Of a stretch of 64,000 nucleotides of DNA, positions 24,598 to 35,170 are shown in pieces (within the stretch, counting starts at the first letter, position 1; the number at the start of each line of letters is the position of its first letter). The stretch is taken from the NCBI RefSeq assembly GCF_014649835.1, contig NZ_BMTU01000015.1, positions 111,813 through 175,812 of the forward strand. Direction: 5' to 3'. This DNA comes from Streptomyces pilosus (GTDB taxonomy: Bacteria; Actinomycetota; Actinomycetes; Streptomycetales; Streptomycetaceae). The translations under genes and the position numbers were made by a program. The notes below the pieces were generated by a model. That model was not told where the DNA came from. It was given only the letters and a program-made list of their open reading frames with translations, and ran no database searches.

Positions 24598-25454
24598 GTG
24601 GGAAACTCGCCGAGCCAGTCGTGCTGGAGGAGGTGCTTGGGCAGGTACTCCGACTCGACCTCGACGGGAAGCTGCCCGTCGTACGCCCAGCACGCGATGG
24701 CGAGGGGAGCGAGGGCGATGGCACCGTCGATGTCCGTCTGCCGTTCCTCGGTGAGCGTCCAGTAGGCACGGTGCAGTCTCAGCGCCTCTTCGAGGGCGGG
24801 ACTGAACCCTTCCACGTCCCTGCGTACGAAGTGGTAGAAGAGGTTGATCGGCGGATAGAGGACGCCCTGCAACAGGTCCCGGGGAGCGATGCGGGCAACG
24901 GCCGGATCCGACATCTCCAGAGTCGCGGTCAGCTTCTCGACCAGTCCCGGGCGCCGCAGCCAGTAGGTCTGCAGCGTGTCGACCCAGTGGTAGATGTACT
25001 CGTCGTACTGCCCCTCCGGCGCCCGCAGCCGCTCCAACGGCACCTCGCACAACTGCGTCATCCGCCCGGGCTCACGGCAGATGACAGCCAGCCAGAAGGC
25101 GGTGAGCCAGTTCCCGGCATCGGCGGAGGACATAGCACCCATAGCTGGGATGCGACGCATCTTGTGGCTGATGCGACATTCGACGGATCCCTGGCTCGTC
25201 CCCGCCACAGCAAACAGCGCGGACCCCAACTGCATCGCATTGACCGCCGACTCCCACGTCTCCACCTCCTCCGCTTCCGGGTCGCCGACGCACCGTGCGT
25301 GCAGTGCCATGACAGCGTTGGTGAACGCGAAATCGACCATGTCGGTGGAATCTTCGAGTTCATCGATGTCCCGAGCGACACCTTCATCCAGTCGCTCCAC
25401 GAACCCATCGACGTCCGGTGTCACTACACCATGCCGGGCAACAGTCACGGTCAC
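24594..25454 (-). CDS. Imm49-type immunity protein
   Basis: A 286-residue, mostly helical soluble protein without signal peptide. The C-terminal block ALAPLAIACWAYDGQLPV followed by SEYLPKHLLQHDWLGEF is characteristic, as I remember it, of the Imm49 family that neutralises nuclease toxins of polymorphic toxin systems. The GTG at 25454 overlaps the toxin stop by GTGA, so toxin and antidote are made together. Parts of the gene are more A+T-rich than the surrounding chromosome, as usual for exchanged toxin/immunity tips. Confidence 0.78.
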   Translation of the reverse strand: MTVTVARHGVVTPDVDGFVERLDEGVARDIDELEDSTDMVDFAFTNAVMALHARCVGDPEAEEVETWESAVNAMQLGSALFAVAGTSQGSVECRISHKMRRIPAMGAMSSADAGNWLTAFWLAVICREPGRMTQLCEVPLERLRAPEGQYDEYIYHWVDTLQTYWLRRPGLVEKLTATLEMSDPAVARIAPRDLLQGVLYPPINLFYHFVRRDVEGFSPALEEALRLHRAYWTLTEERQTDIDGAIALAPLAIACWAYDGQLPVEVESEYLPKHLLQHDWLGEFPT

Positions 25455-28009
25455 GGAAGGGTCCCCCTGCTGATGTCGAACCGTCGATACTGGTAACCAG
25501 TGTACGTGCCCGAGTTCCGCTCACCCTTGACGACAACATATTCCAGCTTGCCGTCCGTCAGCGCCCTTCTCAGAGTCCGCACAAGTTCCACCTCACCTCG
25601 CTTATTCATAAATCTCAGTATGTCAAAGAAGTACTCCCTGCTCCCTTGGGCAACTTTTTTACCATTGGGCAGGGTCCGGGTCCCGAGCTCCGTCAGCGTA
25701 TTGCTCTTGGCCTCGACGACAACAGCGTGACCATCTTCACGGAGCCACACCTGATCAAATTGATCATTGCCGTTCTTCGGGCCAAGAAGTGATTGCTTCT
25801 CGTGATTCGGATGACGTTCTGCAATGTAGTGGTACTCAGCAGCCTTCTCACCGAACTCTTCGGCCGCATCCCCCATGGCGGTGTGGGACTCTTTGTAAGT
25901 TGCCCCGGCTTCCACTCGCTCCGCAGCCGAATCGACAGTGCGGTGGATGTCGTCCACCAGTACCGCCTCTTCCTTCCACCTCTTGACGGTGTTGTCCCAC
26001 TGGACAGCGAAGTGACGCCTATCCGCAGCCACATCCAGAATACGGAGCCTGGCCTTGCTGGTGACGGTGTCTGCTCCCACGCGGATGTAATCGTCATCCA
26101 GGAAGTACGGCTCGGGCGCTTCTGGAGTGTCCTTGGCCCTGATCCACGAAACACGTTCCGATCCACGGGCCAACTGAGGAGGAGTAAGTCCGCTCTCGTC
26201 CCGAAGTTTTAGTCGCTTACGCCAGCCGTTGTCCTTGTAATACCGCTCGAAGTACCCCGGCTCCTGGTTGGCGCGGTATACCTGGATCTCTTCGATCTGC
26301 TCCCGTGTCAGTGACCCACGAGGTCCGTAAGGGTTGCTTCCCTCACGCATGAAGCTCGGGCGTTGCGCCTCGCCGGCCTGCCCCGGAGGCGCTTCACCGG
26401 GTTCGTTGCCCGGCCCGTCGTCCCCGGTCCGGCCGGGGTCGTCCAGGTGACCACTTCCCTGACGGCCGGCCTCCGCGCCACCTTGACTGGAGCCTGTTGC
26501 CCCGCTGCTTGAACCGGGCCCTTCGGATCTGCCAGCGTGTACCGCGCCACTGCTGTGGGGCGCTTGTCCGGCGTCGGCACGGGCTGCCGTATCGCCACTG
26601 TTCCCGGAGGGCGCATCGCGGCCGGTACCGGCAGGAATGCCGTCTCCGCCACGACCGAAGGCATCTGATCCGCGGGCATGGGCTGCTACCGCGGTGAGTT
26701 CCCGATCCGGCGTCACCGACACGGTGTCGGGGGTGTCCGAGCGTTCCCGCGCGGGCACGTCGGAGACCACGTCACCGTGCCGGTTGTAGGCGATGAACTC
26801 GCCGTTCCCGATAACGACCCGGGAGCCGTCCTCCAATTCGATGACGCTGTGGACGCGCTGTGCGTCTGCGGCGGCGCCCGCGCCCACGGTGATCCTCGAT
26901 GTCAGGTCCGACAGTTTCGGCAGTTTTCCGGCCGCCGCGCCCGTGGCCTTCAAGCCCACGTACAGGGGATCCATGTACAGCCCGGCCTTGGAGGCGGCGC
27001 CGGCGGCGTTCGAGGCCAAGCCTCCCTTACCCGCCTTGGACGCGGCCGCCAGCGGCCCGGCGCCCAGCGTCAGGACGTTGAAGATGACCGTTCCCGTGGC
27101 CCGCGCCGGGTTCTCCTCCCACTGGTCCCAGGCCACGATCCCCTTGGCGAACTCCTTCGCCGCCTTCTTCGCCCTGACCTCGTCCTCGCTCTCCTTGTCC
27201 GGGCCCACCGCCCAGTCCATGAAGGCGTCGTAGGGGGTCATGGTGTAGAGGCCGATGCCGGTGACGACCTCTTTCAGCCCTCTCCAGGCTTCCCCGTCCC
27301 CGGTGCCCAGCGCCCACAACCCCTTGGCGGCGGCCTCGATGCCGTCCTTGTAGATGCCGTCCCAGAAGACGCTCTTCGCCCCGTGGCCGAACCAGTCCAG
27401 GCTCCACGCCTCGTACGTCCGGTCGTCCACGCTGCCCCAGGGCAGTTCCTTCGTGTCCTCGAACAGAGCGGCGTCGTAGCCGTACGTCACCGTGCCCCGC
27501 TCGACGAGCCCGCTGCCGTCGTCCGCCACGAACACCGGCCCGCCCGCGATCGCGGAGATCCTGCTCGCGGCGCGGCGCTCCGCGTCCTGGAAGGCGAACT
27601 GCGTGGTGGACACGTCGTCGATGAGCTGCTTGTTCCGATCGACCTTCTTCTCGTCGTCGGTCCAGTCGTCGTCGCCCTCGACACTGTCCGTGAAGGCGAC
27701 GGCGTCGGCCTTGAGCTGCTTCAGGCGTTCGGCCAGCGGACGGGCCTCGACGGAGAACGTGTCCAGGGCGTCGGCCACGGTCTCGAGCTTCGCGGCGAAG
27801 ACGTCCGCCTTGTCCATCACCGGCTGGGTGGTGGCGAACAGGGCGTCGGCCTCGGGCGCGGTGTAGAACGCCCCGAGCATCTGGAAGCGCGAGTGGACGT
27901 CCGCGCCGCCGTTGCGGATGCCGATGGCGTCACTGCGCAGTGCGGAGACATCCTTGTCCAGCTCGTCGAGGTCACCCGTGAACTGCGGTATCTCCCCCGG
28001 GCTGATCAC
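25451..28009 (-). CDS. Polymorphic toxin with PD-(D/E)XK nuclease tip, probably type VII-secreted
   Basis: An 852-residue modular toxin. The N-terminal ~110 residues are helical and resemble WXG/LXG-type export domains (ISPGEIPQFTGDLDELDKDV). Residues about 215-365 include hydrophobic Gly/Ala stretches (pre-toxin/translocation region), 455-560 are low-complexity Gly/Ser/Pro/Glu, and the C-terminal ~240 form the toxin. The tip has D752 (DQFDQVW) and E766-A-K768 (VVVEAKS), a PD-(D/E)XK nuclease signature. No Sec signal. The GTG overlaps the DUF6507 stop; the stop overlaps the immunity gene. The last 900 nt are clearly lower in G+C, indicating exchange of the tip. Confidence 0.82.
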   Translation of the reverse strand: MISPGEIPQFTGDLDELDKDVSALRSDAIGIRNGGADVHSRFQMLGAFYTAPEADALFATTQPVMDKADVFAAKLETVADALDTFSVEARPLAERLKQLKADAVAFTDSVEGDDDWTDDEKKVDRNKQLIDDVSTTQFAFQDAERRAASRISAIAGGPVFVADDGSGLVERGTVTYGYDAALFEDTKELPWGSVDDRTYEAWSLDWFGHGAKSVFWDGIYKDGIEAAAKGLWALGTGDGEAWRGLKEVVTGIGLYTMTPYDAFMDWAVGPDKESEDEVRAKKAAKEFAKGIVAWDQWEENPARATGTVIFNVLTLGAGPLAAASKAGKGGLASNAAGAASKAGLYMDPLYVGLKATGAAAGKLPKLSDLTSRITVGAGAAADAQRVHSVIELEDGSRVVIGNGEFIAYNRHGDVVSDVPARERSDTPDTVSVTPDRELTAVAAHARGSDAFGRGGDGIPAGTGRDAPSGNSGDTAARADAGQAPHSSGAVHAGRSEGPGSSSGATGSSQGGAEAGRQGSGHLDDPGRTGDDGPGNEPGEAPPGQAGEAQRPSFMREGSNPYGPRGSLTREQIEEIQVYRANQEPGYFERYYKDNGWRKRLKLRDESGLTPPQLARGSERVSWIRAKDTPEAPEPYFLDDDYIRVGADTVTSKARLRILDVAADRRHFAVQWDNTVKRWKEEAVLVDDIHRTVDSAAERVEAGATYKESHTAMGDAAEEFGEKAAEYHYIAERHPNHEKQSLLGPKNGNDQFDQVWLREDGHAVVVEAKSNTLTELGTRTLPNGKKVAQGSREYFFDILRFMNKRGEVELVRTLRRALTDGKLEYVVVKGERNSGTYTGYQYRRFDISRGTLP

Positions 28010-28392
28010 TTCTGGCCGTCCCCCTCGCCCGTGCCCGGCAGGTCGATCTTGGGCGCTGCCAGAGCCCTGCGCTGGGCACGGGCAGCCATCTCCTCGTCGC
28101 CGACCGCGTAATGAGCCGTCGCCTCGTGTGCGCCGTTCACCGACTTGGCCGCTCGCGCTCCCAGGAACAGCACGTCAGCGGCGGTCCGCTCCACGAACAG
28201 CGCCAGCGCCGCCCCGATCGCACCGGTGGGTGCGGCACCGCAGTACGGACCGCTGATGGTTCCCGCAGACGTGGCCGCACTCTCCATGTCCGTGCCGTAC
28301 GCCTTGACGTCCTTGGCCACGTCGTCCATGGCGTCCTGGACCAGCGAGGTCACGAACTCGACGCCGGACGGCGATATGTCCCACCCCGTCAT
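28006..28392 (-). CDS. DUF6507-type WXG-like helical partner protein
   Basis: A 128-residue, mostly helical protein beginning MTGWDISPSGVEFV, matching DUF6507, a Streptomyces family found before type VII-like polymorphic toxins. It contains GPYCGAAPTGAIGAALALFV in the middle and no signal peptide. It probably acts as the ESX-like partner or targeting factor for the toxin gene, with which it overlaps by GTGA. First gene of the five-ORF operon. Confidence 0.72.
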   Translation of the reverse strand: MTGWDISPSGVEFVTSLVQDAMDDVAKDVKAYGTDMESAATSAGTISGPYCGAAPTGAIGAALALFVERTAADVLFLGARAAKSVNGAHEATAHYAVGDEEMAARAQRRALAAPKIDLPGTGEGDGQK

Positions 28393-28824
28393 GTCTCAGA
28401 CCCCCTGCGCCGAGCGCCGGGCCGGACTCCGCACCATGACTCATTTCCCCCTGAGCGACAGCAAAGTTGATCTTTGAACCACTGGTCGGAGTGGCCTGCC
28501 TCGCTCCGAACCGGGCGTCGTCGAAGCACCCCGACCGCACGGTCCGGCGGCGGTCGGCCTCTGGTTTGTGCATCAAACCCACCCCGTGCGCCACGCGCGC
28601 TCGAACATCCTGTCGCACCGCTATTGCAAACACAATGCGGATAGGCGCAGTTGGCGCGATGCGTGTGCTTCCTCCGCGACAGGGGGTTTCATGGCCCTCT
28701 CCCCGGTGGGCCCTCGCCTCTGTGGCCGAAGCGGCATCGGCGGTCTCGGCAGGCTCGCTCGCGCGGAACCGGAAGCCGGGACTGCCCTGTCCTGTGCGAG
28801 TGCCCCCTGTGGCACGGTGGGCGT
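28393..28824. other. Intergenic gap upstream of the toxin operon
   Basis: 432 nt between divergent genes. It must hold the promoters for the toxin operon (minus) and the DUF1737 gene (plus). Overlapping open frames here have poor codon usage and Arg/Ser-rich nonsense products, so I call no gene. Local runs such as GCTATTGCAAACACAATGCG are A+T-richer than the flanks. No clear operator or repeat seen. Confidence 0.5.
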
Positions 28825-29004
28825 ATGTCGACACCACCGGACGGGCTGCCCGTCTACCGCGTACTGACCGGTCCCGACGACGCGGCGTTCTGCCGCCGGG
28901 TGAGTGAGGCGCTGGAGCTGGGCTACCGGTTGCACGAAGGACCCGCGGTCACCTTCGACGGCGAGCGGGTGATCGTCGCGCAGGCCGTCGTCTGGACCGA
29001 CTAG
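28825..29004 (+). CDS. DUF1737 small protein
   Basis: A 59-residue protein, MSTPPDGLPVYRVLTGPDD, then FCRRVSEALELGYRLHEGPA and VIVAQAVVWTD, the compact DUF1737 fold (a single small alpha/beta module). Function unknown. The ATG at 28825 has only weak upstream purines (GGTGGGCGT). It ends just before a strong bidirectional hairpin shared with the convergent 5'-nucleotidase gene. Confidence 0.82.
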   Translation: MSTPPDGLPVYRVLTGPDDAAFCRRVSEALELGYRLHEGPAVTFDGERVIVAQAVVWTD

Positions 29005-29025
29005 GGCCGGCTCGGGACACACGGC

Positions 29026-29060
29026 GGGGCCGGTGTCCACAGGCTGTGGACACCGGCCCC
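29026..29060. terminator. Bidirectional terminator hairpin
   Basis: GGGGCCGGTGTCCACA (29026-29041) and TGTGGACACCGGCCCC (29045-29060) form a perfect 16-bp stem with a 3-nt loop. It lies between the convergent DUF1737 and 5'-nucleotidase genes, so it can serve both. Confidence 0.85.
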
Positions 29061-29074
29061 GTGTGCGGTGCGGG

Positions 29075-30901
29075 TTACTGCACGATGGTGATGCGGTCCG
29101 CCGCCGGCGGGGCGAGCGGGGCGGTGGCCGAGGAGTTGGCCGTCAGGTACTGCTCGAGGGCCGTCAGGTCGTCCTCGCCGACCAGGTCGCCGGTGCCTTC
29201 GCCCAGGGTCGGGAAGCCGTCGCCGCCGCCCGCGAGGAAGCTGTTCGTCGCGACGCGGTAGGTGGCGGACGGGTCGATCGCCGATCCGTCGAGCCTGATG
29301 GAGTCCGTGACCACGCGGTCCGCGCCCGACTTGGTCAGGTCCAGGGTGTAGGTCAGCCCGGAGGAGATCTGGAGGATCTTCGGGGCCGCCGCGTTCGCGC
29401 CGCTGACCTGCTCCTTCAGGGCCTGGATCAGCTGGGCGCCGGTGAAGTCCTGAAGGTTGACCGTGTTGGCGAACGGCTGGACGGTGAAGGCCTCGGCGAA
29501 GGTGACCACGCCGTCGCCCTCCTTGCCGCTCGCCGCGTGGGTGAGCGAGGCGCGGATGCCGCCGGGGTTCATCAGGGCCAGGTCGGTCTCCGGGTCCAGG
29601 GTGCGGCCGTAGGCGAGCTGGGCGTCGGCGATGAGGTCACCCAGCGGGGACTCCGTGCCGTCCTTCACGATGTCGCCGGAGATGTAGCCGATCGGGCGGT
29701 TGCCGATCGGCGCGGCGAGGGTGTTCCACCGGTCGATCAGACGCGTCATGTCGGGCGCCTTGGGGACGTCCCGGGTGACGACGTGGTTCGCGGACTTCAC
29801 GGCCGTACGGGCGATGTCGCCCGTCCACCGGTCGTAGGTGAGCGTGGTGTCCGTGTAGAGGCGGCCGAAGGACGCGGCCGAGGTGACCGTGCGGGGCTTG
29901 CCCGCCGGGTCGGGGATGGTGCAGGCGTACGCCGCGTGGGTGTGGCCGGTGACCAGCGCGTCCACCTGCGGGGAGACGTTCTTGGCGATGTCCGCGATCG
30001 GGCCGGAGATGCCGTCGCCCGCGCCCGGGGAGTCGCAGTCGTAGTTGTAGGCGGACGAGGCGGGGAAGCCGCCCTCGTGGACGAGGGCCACGATCGACTT
30101 CACGCCCTGGCGCTGGAGCTCCTTGGCGTACCTGTTGATCGTCTCGACCTCGTCCTTGAAGGACAGGCCCTTGACGCCCTCGGCGGAGACGATGTTCGGG
30201 GTGCCTTCCAGGGTCACGCCGATGAAGCCGACCTTGACGCCGTTCTTCCTCCACACCCAGTAGGGCTTGAGGAGGGGCTTGCCGGTGCGGTCGTCCAGGA
30301 CGTTGGCCGCCAGGTACGGGAAGTCGGCGCCCTTGAACTTCTTGTCCGTGTAGCAGCCGTCGACCGGGTGGCAGCCGCCGTTCTGGAGGCGGGCCAGCTC
30401 GCGCGCGCCCTCGTCGAACTCGTGGTTGCCCACAGAGGTGACGTCCAGGTCGAGCTTGTTGAGCGCCTCGATGGTGGGCTCGTCGTGGAAGAGGCCCGAC
30501 AGGAGGGGGGACGCGCCGACCATGTCGCCGCCGGCGGCGGTGACGGAGTACCGGTTGCCCTTGCGGGCCTCGCGCAGGTGCGTGGCCAGGTACTCGACGC
30601 CGCCCGCGTCGACGGTCTTCGTCGTGCCGTCCGGCTGGATCTCGGTGACCCGGCCGGAGGAACCCGTCGGGGGCTCCAGGTTGCCGTGCAGGTCGTTGAA
30701 GGACAGGAGCTGGACGTCCTGGTAACGGCCGGGGTGGCCGTGCGGCTCGCCCTGACTCCCCCGGTTCTCGCCCGCGTTGGCCGCCCCGGGCAGGGCGGCG
30801 GCGGCCAGCGCGCCGACGGTGAGCACACCGGCGGCGGACGCGAGAAGACGGTTGGTGCGGCGGCTTCGGCGCGGGTGGTGCGCCGGGGATGTGGCTGGCA
30901 T
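29075..30901 (-). CDS. Secreted 5'-nucleotidase / bifunctional metallophosphatase
   Basis: A 608-residue exported phosphatase that would release phosphate from nucleotides outside the cell. Signal peptide (about 1-43; basic then LASAAGVLTVGALAAAALPG, cleavage near ANA). The metallophosphoesterase domain (about 60-350) carries the metal ligands in LSFNDLHGNLE, AGGDMVGASP, SVGNHEFDEG and VTGHTHAAY. The C-terminal 5'-nucleotidase domain (about 390-590) binds substrate (GDLIADAQLAYG; MNPGGIRASL; NSFLAGGGDGF). Upstream on its strand are degenerate 11-nt-spaced AACC elements (about 30960-30990), too weak to call a PHO box. Family members belong to phosphate regulons. Confidence 0.9.
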   Translation of the reverse strand: MPATSPAHHPRRSRRTNRLLASAAGVLTVGALAAAALPGAANAGENRGSQGEPHGHPGRYQDVQLLSFNDLHGNLEPPTGSSGRVTEIQPDGTTKTVDAGGVEYLATHLREARKGNRYSVTAAGGDMVGASPLLSGLFHDEPTIEALNKLDLDVTSVGNHEFDEGARELARLQNGGCHPVDGCYTDKKFKGADFPYLAANVLDDRTGKPLLKPYWVWRKNGVKVGFIGVTLEGTPNIVSAEGVKGLSFKDEVETINRYAKELQRQGVKSIVALVHEGGFPASSAYNYDCDSPGAGDGISGPIADIAKNVSPQVDALVTGHTHAAYACTIPDPAGKPRTVTSAASFGRLYTDTTLTYDRWTGDIARTAVKSANHVVTRDVPKAPDMTRLIDRWNTLAAPIGNRPIGYISGDIVKDGTESPLGDLIADAQLAYGRTLDPETDLALMNPGGIRASLTHAASGKEGDGVVTFAEAFTVQPFANTVNLQDFTGAQLIQALKEQVSGANAAAPKILQISSGLTYTLDLTKSGADRVVTDSIRLDGSAIDPSATYRVATNSFLAGGGDGFPTLGEGTGDLVGEDDLTALEQYLTANSSATAPLAPPAADRITIVQ

Positions 30902-31059
30902 ACGCCCCCCTGAGGGTCCGAGTGGGTACCGGCGCAGCCTAGAGTCAACGCGCGTAGCGCGACAGGGTCTTCAGGGTTACGAGCTGGTTTAGCTTTGGCT
31001 GACACCGTTGCCGTCCGTTTTGCGGCCCCCTTCCGCACGGTCCCCTTACCCTCATAGGC

Positions 31060-32019
31060 ATGACCAGCGACGACTTCGTACGGCCCGGCCGCTCCCGCTC
31101 GCTCCAGACGTATGCCGCGCTCTCCCCCGGGCAGACGGAGGCGGTCCTCGCCCTGCTCGCGGAGGCCGCCCGGGCCGACGGTCAGCAGGCGGTGTCCGAA
31201 CAGGGGCGGCTGCAACTGCGCGGCGGGGAGCGCGAGGGGATCGCACACCTGCTGCTGTCCGTGGGCGACGAACTCGTCGGGTACGCCCAGTTGGAGGACA
31301 CCGATCCGGTGGAGCCGCCGGCCGCCGAGCTGGTCGTGCACCCCTCCCACCGGGGCAGCGGGCACGGACGGGCCCTGGGGTCCGCGCTGCTCGCCGCCTC
31401 CGGCAAGCGGCTGCGGGTGTGGGCGCACGGCGGTCATTCCGCCGCCCGGCACCTGGCACAGGTACTCGGGCTCACCCTGTTCCGCGAACTCCGCCAGATG
31501 CGGCGGCCGTTGACCGGGCTCGACCTGCCGGACCCGGTGCTGCCGCCCGGCGTGCGGGTCCGGACGTTCGAGCCCGGCCGGGATGACTCCGCCTGGCTGG
31601 CGCTGAACGCCGCCGCCTTCGCCCACCACCCCGAGCAGGGTTCACTCACCCAGCGCGACCTCGACGACCGCAAGGCGGAACCGTGGTTCGACCCGGAGGG
31701 GTTCTTCCTCGCCGAACGCCGGGACGGTGACGCCGACACCGACGCCGACGGCGACGGCACGCTCGTCGGCTTCCACTGGACCAAGGTGCACGAGGCGGAA
31801 GGACTGGGCGAGGTGTACGTGCTCGGCGTGAGCCCCGACGCCCAGGGCGGCGGCCTCGGCAGGTCCCTCACCACGATCGGACTGCGGCACCTGGCGGACC
31901 GGGGACTGCCCACGGCCATGCTGTACGTCGACGCCGACAACAAGGCCGCCGTCTCCGTCTACGAGCGGCTGGGCTTCGTCACCCACGAGACGGACCTCAT
32001 GTACCGGACGGAGACCTGA
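31060..32019 (+). CDS. mshD: Mycothiol synthase (mycothiol acetyltransferase)
   Basis: A 319-residue protein with tandem GNAT domains, the MshD layout. It transfers acetyl from acetyl-CoA to Cys-GlcN-Ins in the last step of mycothiol synthesis. The N-terminal GNAT is about 20-150 (LVVHPSHRGSGHGRALGSAL), the C-terminal active one about 165-315 (VYVLGVSPDAQGGGLGRSL; YVDADNKAAVSVYERLGF). An Asp-rich insert (DADTDADGDG) at about 225-236 is unusual. The ATG at 31060 lacks a ribosome site and may be leaderless. Its 3' end overlaps the convergent membrane gene by 23 nt. Confidence 0.92.
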   Translation: MTSDDFVRPGRSRSLQTYAALSPGQTEAVLALLAEAARADGQQAVSEQGRLQLRGGEREGIAHLLLSVGDELVGYAQLEDTDPVEPPAAELVVHPSHRGSGHGRALGSALLAASGKRLRVWAHGGHSAARHLAQVLGLTLFRELRQMRRPLTGLDLPDPVLPPGVRVRTFEPGRDDSAWLALNAAAFAHHPEQGSLTQRDLDDRKAEPWFDPEGFFLAERRDGDADTDADGDGTLVGFHWTKVHEAEGLGEVYVLGVSPDAQGGGLGRSLTTIGLRHLADRGLPTAMLYVDADNKAAVSVYERLGFVTHETDLMYRTET

Positions 32020-32680
32020 GCCGGCGCAGCCGGTGGCGCCGCAGCGGCTCGGTGAGACAGGCCGCGCCCGCCACGAGCACGACGCCCAGCAGCACGGCCC
32101 AGCGGTCGTGGGCGGCCGGCCACCGCTCGTCCCCCGGGGCCACGAACAGGGCCCAGTCCTCGGGGCACAGCAGCGGGGACAGCACCGCGGTGACCAGCAG
32201 GAACCCGGCGACCGCCGGCCCCGGCCGGGTGCCGTCACCGCGGTGCACGGCGCACGCCGCCCCGGTCAGGGCGAGCGCCAGGGCCGTCGCCGCCTCCACG
32301 GTGATGCCGGCGACCGGGGGGCGTACCGGCTGCGGCACCAGGAGCAGGGCGGCGGTCCACCACAGGGCGGCGACCGGGGCCAGGAGGGCGAGGCGCAGGC
32401 CGTGGCGGAGGGCGCGCCGGGCCGGGACGGCGGCCGTGGTGTGCCGGGCCGGGTCGTCCAGCCAGAAGGCCGCCCCGAGGGCGAAGGCGAGGGCAGCGGC
32501 GCGCAGCGCGGTCGGCACCGACCCGCCGCTCGCACCGTCGCCCGTCAGCCTCGGGGCCGCGGCGAGCAGCAGGCCGAGGCCGCCCCCCGCCGCGAGCGTC
32601 CACCAGGGCAGGGTCCGCGCGACCGGCCGCAGCAGCTGCGCCACCGGCACACCTCGTGTCGTCGCGCCGTTCACCGGCAC
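31997..32680 (-). CDS. Membrane protein, last gene of the ECF-ABC operon
   Basis: A 227-residue protein with about six hydrophobic helices (for example TLPWWTLAAGGGLGLLLAAA and VAGFLLVTAVLSPLLC), no signature I can name. It looks like a second permease-type subunit or accessory of the ABC transporter upstream. The GTG at 32680 has GAAGGG 4 nt upstream; a GTG at 32674 is an alternative. Same strand and 28 nt after the permease gene, so probably cotranscribed. Confidence 0.7.
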   Translation of the reverse strand: MPVNGATTRGVPVAQLLRPVARTLPWWTLAAGGGLGLLLAAAPRLTGDGASGGSVPTALRAAALAFALGAAFWLDDPARHTTAAVPARRALRHGLRLALLAPVAALWWTAALLLVPQPVRPPVAGITVEAATALALALTGAACAVHRGDGTRPGPAVAGFLLVTAVLSPLLCPEDWALFVAPGDERWPAAHDRWAVLLGVVLVAGAACLTEPLRRHRLRRLRSPSGT

Positions 32681-32708
32681 TCATCCCTTCTTCCGGCCGT
32701 CGCGCCGC

Positions 32709-34228
32709 TCACTGGCACGCGTCCTCCCCCTCCGGCGCGTCCAGCCCCAGCACCTGCGCCACCCGTTGCGTCGTCACCTTCGGCGCGGTCAGCTCGGCCC
32801 AGTTGGCCTTCACCCTGGCGGCGGCCTCGTCCCGGGGCAGGTCCAGCAACGCACGCAGCACTTCCGTGTGGGCGGCCGTCATCTGCAGCGTCTCCGTCTG
32901 GGAGAGGACGATCGCCCCTCCCGTGACGCTGTCGTCCAGCCGCACCCGCCGCAGGTCCGCCACCGGGTCGGGCCGGCCGGCGAGCGCCGTCCACATCACG
33001 GGGACGATCCGGCCGTCGCACACCGCGCCCGACGCCTCCTCCCGTCCCGTGACCAGGACCACGGCGACGGCGACGGCGAACTCGGGGGTCCGGTTGCCGC
33101 CCCAGGAGGTGCCCACGGTCACCTCGCCCGGGTGGGGGGACGCGGCGAGCGCCGCGTCACCGTCGAGGCCGTAGCGCGCCTCGATCCGCTGACGCACGGT
33201 CAGCGGGCGCTCGTGGGCGTCGCCTCCGGCGAGGGAGCGCACGTCGTCCACGACCTCCGCCCAGTCACCGGTGCGCGGCCCCCACTCGGGGAAGGCGCAG
33301 TACGTCGTGGCGTCCCGTGCGACGCACCGCTGCGTCTTCTCGGGGGCGACCGTGGCACGGACCCGCGCCTCGGCCGTCTCCTCCGGCACGCCCCGGGACT
33401 GACCCCACGCGCCGGCCAGCGTCAGCGCCACCGCCGCGGCGGCCCCCGCCCGGACGCTCCACAGCCGGGCGCCGCCGGAGAGGAGCAGCGCCGCCAGGGC
33501 CACGCTCAGCGCGAGGCCCGCGAGGTAGAGCGCGTGCCAGGCGGCGGGGCGGCCGATCAGGTCGGAGGGGAGCGTGGCGGAACTGTTCTCGCCGACCGAC
33601 GGCACCAGCCACCGCGACCAGCCCGTGCTCGTGGGTGCCGTGGCGAACACGGAGAACAGGAACAGGAAGACGATCAGCAGCGGGCCCGCCGCCGGCACGG
33701 GCAGCAGCCGCCCCAGCAGCACACCGAACGCGCCGAAGAGGAGGACGGACAGCGGTCCGACGAGGAGTTCGGCCGGCGAACCGTGCCCGACGGCGGTCGG
33801 CTTGAGCGCCTGCCAGGTGAACTGGACGCCCACGCACACCGCGACGAGCAGCGTCACCGGCACGACGGACAGCAGGTGCGCGACCGTACGGCGCCACGGC
33901 GGGACCACGAGCACCGACAGGTGCCGCTCGGTGTCGTACCGGCGGGAGCGCAGGACGGCCTGGTGGACGCTCAGCAGCACCGCGAGACCGACCAGGACGG
34001 GTGCGCCCTGGGTGGCGCGGTCGACGTCCTGGAGCGCCGGGTGGCCGTCGCCGACGCGGTGGGCGCGCCACACGGTCCAGGCCAGGTAGACCGCGAAGGC
34101 GACGAGGACCGGCACCCGGAGCAGGAGTCTGCGGCCCTCGAAGGCGGCGAGGGCGAACACGGCCGTCCAGGAGGGTCGGGGTGCGGTCGTCGTCACGGCC
34201 GGGGACGGCACTCCGGTCGTCGTGGCGG

Positions 34229-34232
<4 letters not shown>
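32709..34232 (-). CDS. ABC-2-type permease with large extracellular domain
   Basis: A 507-residue membrane protein. After about 25 residues come six to seven transmembrane helices (about 25-290), then a C-terminal soluble domain (about 300-507) with cysteines in RCVARDATTYC and AVCDGR. The export substrate is unknown. The GTG at 34232 overlaps the stop of the ATPase gene by GTGA, so the pair forms one transporter; the longer frame from 34397 overlays the ATPase and is rejected. Confidence 0.8.
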
Positions 34233-35089
<857 letters not shown>

Positions 35090-35170
35090 GCACAACTCCG
35101 TACAGGTGGTGGATGGTCGGGGGTGCCGGACACCGGGGCCTCCGGCGGAACCGGCCACGGCCGGCCGGGC

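Noticed and set aside
28467..28907. 146-codon plus-strand frame upstream of the DUF1737 gene
   Set aside because: No ribosome site, Arg/Ser/Pro-rich product without features, overlaps the DUF1737 gene in another frame.
30930..31000. PHO box upstream of the 5'-nucleotidase
   Set aside because: Only degenerate AACC elements at about 11-nt spacing are visible; too weak compared with the pstS box.
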